Notes under the pieces: model-generated
Seen by the model: the letters and a program-made list of their open reading frames with translations, nothing else
Databases searched by the model: none
What the model was told of the DNA's origin: nothing
Made by a program: the position numbers and the translations under genes
Shown: one piece after another, positions 6,208 to 7,985 of the stretch
Layout: each line of letters opens with the position of its first letter
How positions within the stretch are numbered: position 1 is the first letter of the stretch
Source of the DNA: Alphaproteobacteria bacterium
GTDB taxonomy: Bacteria; Pseudomonadota; Alphaproteobacteria; Rhizobiales; Xanthobacteraceae
Assembly (NCBI GenBank): GCA_005883115.1
Contig: VAZQ01000297.1
Span: forward strand, 1 to 7,985
DNA: 7,985 nt
Direction of reading: 5' to 3'

Positions 6208-7184
6208 ATGATCATGGATCGATGGTCGAGAAAGGCGCTTGTAGCGCTGCTGGCGGGCGCCACGATGGTCCTGGCTCCACAAGCGAAGACAGAAACCGTG
6301 ACCGCGGTCTCGTCGGCGCGGTCTCGTCGACGCATTGGCCGGTTTATATCGGCCTCGCCAAGGGATATTACGCCGCCGAAGATTTGACGCCCGATCTGGT
6401 GTTCATCCAGTCGAGCGCTGCGCTGGTTCAGCAGCTCACCGCCGGCTCGCTCGATTTGGCCTTGTCGACGGGCCTTGCCGACCCGATACGCGCTATCGAC
6501 AAGGGCTCGCCCATCGCCATCGTCCGGATCGAAATGCAGGCTCCTCCTTATGCGTTGCTCGCCAAGCCTGCCATCAAGCGGTGGCCCGAGCTCAAGGGCA
6601 AGACGATCTCGATCGGCGGTCCGAAGGATATCACGCGGATTTATCTGGAGCGGATGGCGGCGCCAAACGGATTGAAAGCCGGCGATTACGATACCGTCTT
6701 CGCGGGCGCGACCTCGGCCCGATTCTCGGCGCTGCAATCAGGTGCGGTCGATGCGGCAATCCTGCTGCCGCCGTTCAATTTCTATGCCGAGTCGGCAGGG
6801 TTCACGAATCTCGGCCTGACCATCGATTATGCTAAGGAGCTTCCGTTCACCGGCACCGTGGTCGGCCGCGCGTTGGCGTCGGCGCGCAAGGCCGTTCTGG
6901 ACAAAGTGCTCTTGGTCAACAGCAAAAGCATGGCCTGGTTTTCCGATCCCGCAAATCGCACCGAGGCCATCAAGATCATGGTCGAGGCAAGCAAGCTCAA
7001 GCAGGAGGACGTCGCGAAGTCCTACGATTTCCTGCACAAGAACGAGTTCTTCGAAACCGCGGGCAAGCTCTCGAAGACGAAGATGGGCGCGCTGCTCAAC
7101 GCGCTCAAAGGCCTCGGTGACGTTGAAGGCTCGATCAACATCGAGCGCTTCGTGCTGCCGGGTGTGACCCAGCTGACGGATTGA
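6208..7184 (+). CDS. ABC transporter substrate-binding protein (SsuA/TauA/NMT1-like), frameshifted after the signal peptide
   Basis: The periplasmic binding protein of an importer for small organic compounds. ATG 6208, with GGAG at 6199-6202, opens a frame whose first residues form a signal peptide: basic n-region (MIMDRWSRKA) and hydrophobic core (LVALLAGATMVLA), running into ETVTAVSS. That frame then becomes arginine-rich and stops at 6385-6387. The mature protein continues in another frame: AVSSTHWPVYIGLAKGYY, then SSAALVQQLTAGSLDLALST, APPYALLAKP, LKGKTISIGGPKDITRIYLE and GAVDAAILLPPFNF, to TGA 7182-7184. The switch falls on a direct repeat: GCGGTCTCGTCG at 6304-6315 and 6318-6329 encodes AVSS in the first frame and again in the second. 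Removing 14 bases restores about 320 residues; alternatively one base is missing near 6304. Either gives a normal family length. It lies between the PuuE-like gene and the permease, in one operon. Confidence 0.85.
6303..6329 (+). repeat. Short direct repeat (13 bases, period 14) at the frameshift in the binding-protein gene
   Basis: CGCGGTCTCGTCG at 6303-6315 recurs at 6317-6329 with one base (G6316) between. The 14-base offset is not a multiple of three, and each copy encodes AVSS in a different frame, the first joined to the signal peptide and the second to the mature protein. It looks like a small duplication that broke the gene, with one extra base. A chance repeat combined with a single-base deletion is the alternative. 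Confidence 0.7.
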
Positions 7185-7185
7185 G

Positions 7186-7953
7186 ATGGAGCGCGTTCCC
7201 GTGAAACGGGATCAATGTAGGCGGCGTACTCGGTCTACTCCCTCCCCGCTGCTGCTCTGGGAGCTCGCGAGCCGGCTTGTGGTCGCCAACGCGCTCTTTC
7301 TTGCCGCGCCCTCGCAGATCTTCGCGGCGATTGCGGCCCTTGCCGACAGCGGGGAACTGTGGCGGCACATCTCGATCAGCGCGGTCGAGTTCGCGCTCGG
7401 CTATGCGATCGCGAGCTTATTGGGCGTGGTGATCGGCTTTGCCATGGCCGAAAGCCCCACCATGAAACGCGTGCTGCAGCCGTGGATCTCGGGCCTTTAC
7501 GCAACGCCGACGATCGCACTCGCCCCTCTGTTCATTCTTTGGCTCGGCATCGGCATCTGGTCGAAGGTGTTGGTGGTCATTTTTCTCGTGCTGTTTCCAG
7601 TCACCATCAATACTGAGGCCGGCCTGCGTACGACGAGCGAGCGGCTCATCGAGATGCTGCGCTCTTTCGGTGCCACCCCACGCCAGATTTTCTTCAAGGT
7701 CTCGCTACCGTCAGCCGTGCCGTTCATCCTCGCCGGGCTCAAGCTTGGCATCGGACGCGGGCTGATCGGCGTCGTGGTCGCGGAACTGTTCGGCTCCCGC
7801 GCCGGACTCGGGCGGTTGATCGCCCAATCGGCGGATGCATTCAATATGCCGGACCTGTTTGCTGGCGTGATCGTGCTCGCGGCCGCGGGCATCACGCTTA
7901 CCGCGGGTTTCGGTTGGCTCGAAAACCGGCTCGTGCCCTGGACCAAGGATTAG
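7186..7953 (+). CDS. ABC transporter permease, SsuC/TauC-type (binding-protein-dependent transport inner membrane component)
   Basis: This inner-membrane channel subunit of 255 residues pairs with the upstream binding protein. Hydrophobic segments lie at about 21-42, 66-87, 103-121, 126-142, 177-199 and 224-243. The cytoplasmic EAA loop that docks the ATPase is plain: EMLRSFGATPRQIFFKVSLP (156-175), followed by FILAGLKLGIGRGLIGVV. Also typical are the LLLWELASR start (22-30), GELWRHI (56-62) and GSRAGLGRLI (203-212). ATG 7186 lies one base after the binding-protein stop. GTG 7201, in frame and nine bases after GGAG (7188-7191), is an equally good start and gives 250 residues. The region before WEL is arginine-rich (CRRRTRS), and the first membrane segment looks shorter than in E. 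coli SsuC. A 6-bp hairpin (TCCCGT/ACGGGA, 7197-7211) covers the start region and could tune translation. Confidence 0.92.
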   Translation: MERVPVKRDQCRRRTRSTPSPLLLWELASRLVVANALFLAAPSQIFAAIAALADSGELWRHISISAVEFALGYAIASLLGVVIGFAMAESPTMKRVLQPWISGLYATPTIALAPLFILWLGIGIWSKVLVVIFLVLFPVTINTEAGLRTTSERLIEMLRSFGATPRQIFFKVSLPSAVPFILAGLKLGIGRGLIGVVVAELFGSRAGLGRLIAQSADAFNMPDLFAGVIVLAAAGITLTAGFGWLENRLVPWTKD

Positions 7954-7958
7954 GCCGC

Positions 7959-7985
7959 GTGGCGCTAAAGCTGCAAATCTCGCAT
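7959..7985 (+). CDS. Probable ABC transporter ATP-binding protein (first nine codons, runs off the right edge)
   Basis: GTG 7959 opens a frame reading MALKLQISH to the window edge. It starts five bases after the permease stop and has AAGGA (7945-7949) nine bases upstream. The residues fit the opening beta strand of SsuB/TauB-type ATPases, which usually read like LxLxxVSKxF. No Walker motif is inside the window. The assignment rests on position in a binding protein-permease operon and on this short match. Confidence 0.55.

Noticed and set aside
6054..6737. Minus-strand frame of 227 codons
   Set aside because: Antisense to the deacetylase-like and binding-protein genes; no recognisable domain, and the plus-strand products are clear.
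1..7985. tRNA, rRNA, CRISPR arrays, insertion sequences, prophage parts
   Set aside because: No cloverleaf-like sequence, spaced repeat array, transposase motif or long terminal inverted repeat was found on either strand.

Overview
The window looks like a stretch of an alphaproteobacterial chromosome, most likely from the Hyphomicrobiales (Bradyrhizobium, Rhodopseudomonas or Xanthobacteraceae-like). It is GC-rich, and the Fe-S scaffold, folE, hisI, HlyU-family, NAD kinase and MaoC products all read like rhizobial versions. This placement rests on remembered family sequences, not on a search. Most of the window is housekeeping. The right end carries an accessory transport and hydrolysis cassette.

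Left block (1-1779): a NifU/IscU-like Fe-S cluster scaffold gene runs leftward off the edge. Across a 254-base divergent gap lies folE (GTP cyclohydrolase I), followed by hisI (phosphoribosyl-AMP cyclohydrolase). As written, folE has a one-base deletion in a G run at 1040-1044, so its C-terminus continues in another frame. hisI converges on the next block, and a 9-bp inverted repeat sits between the two stop codons.

Middle block (1831-4500, all minus strand, read right to left): NAD kinase, a small HlyU-family protein, a MaoC-family hydratase/dehydratase, and a CitE-like CoA-ester lyase. The last two overlap by one base (TGATG) and probably act in sequence on a branched C5 or C4 acyl-CoA: hydration of the double bond, then C-C cleavage. 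cutA is divergent from nadK across an 84-base gap that holds two hairpins.

Right block (4585-7985, plus strand): cutA; a 395-base stretch with no convincing gene but several small hairpins; then a compact cassette. The cassette consists of a cytoplasmic PuuE-like member of the polysaccharide deacetylase superfamily, a secreted SsuA/TauA/NMT1-type substrate-binding protein, a SsuC/TauC-type permease, and the first nine codons of what is probably the ABC ATPase. The likely job is import of a small organic molecule and hydrolysis of an amide, imide or ureide bond inside the cell; the substrate is unknown. The binding-protein gene is frameshifted just after its signal peptide, at a 13-base direct repeat of period 14.

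No tRNA, rRNA, CRISPR array or insertion sequence was seen. The points most worth checking are the two frame lesions (real or assembly error), the deacetylase-like/ABC cassette, and the MaoC plus lyase pair.
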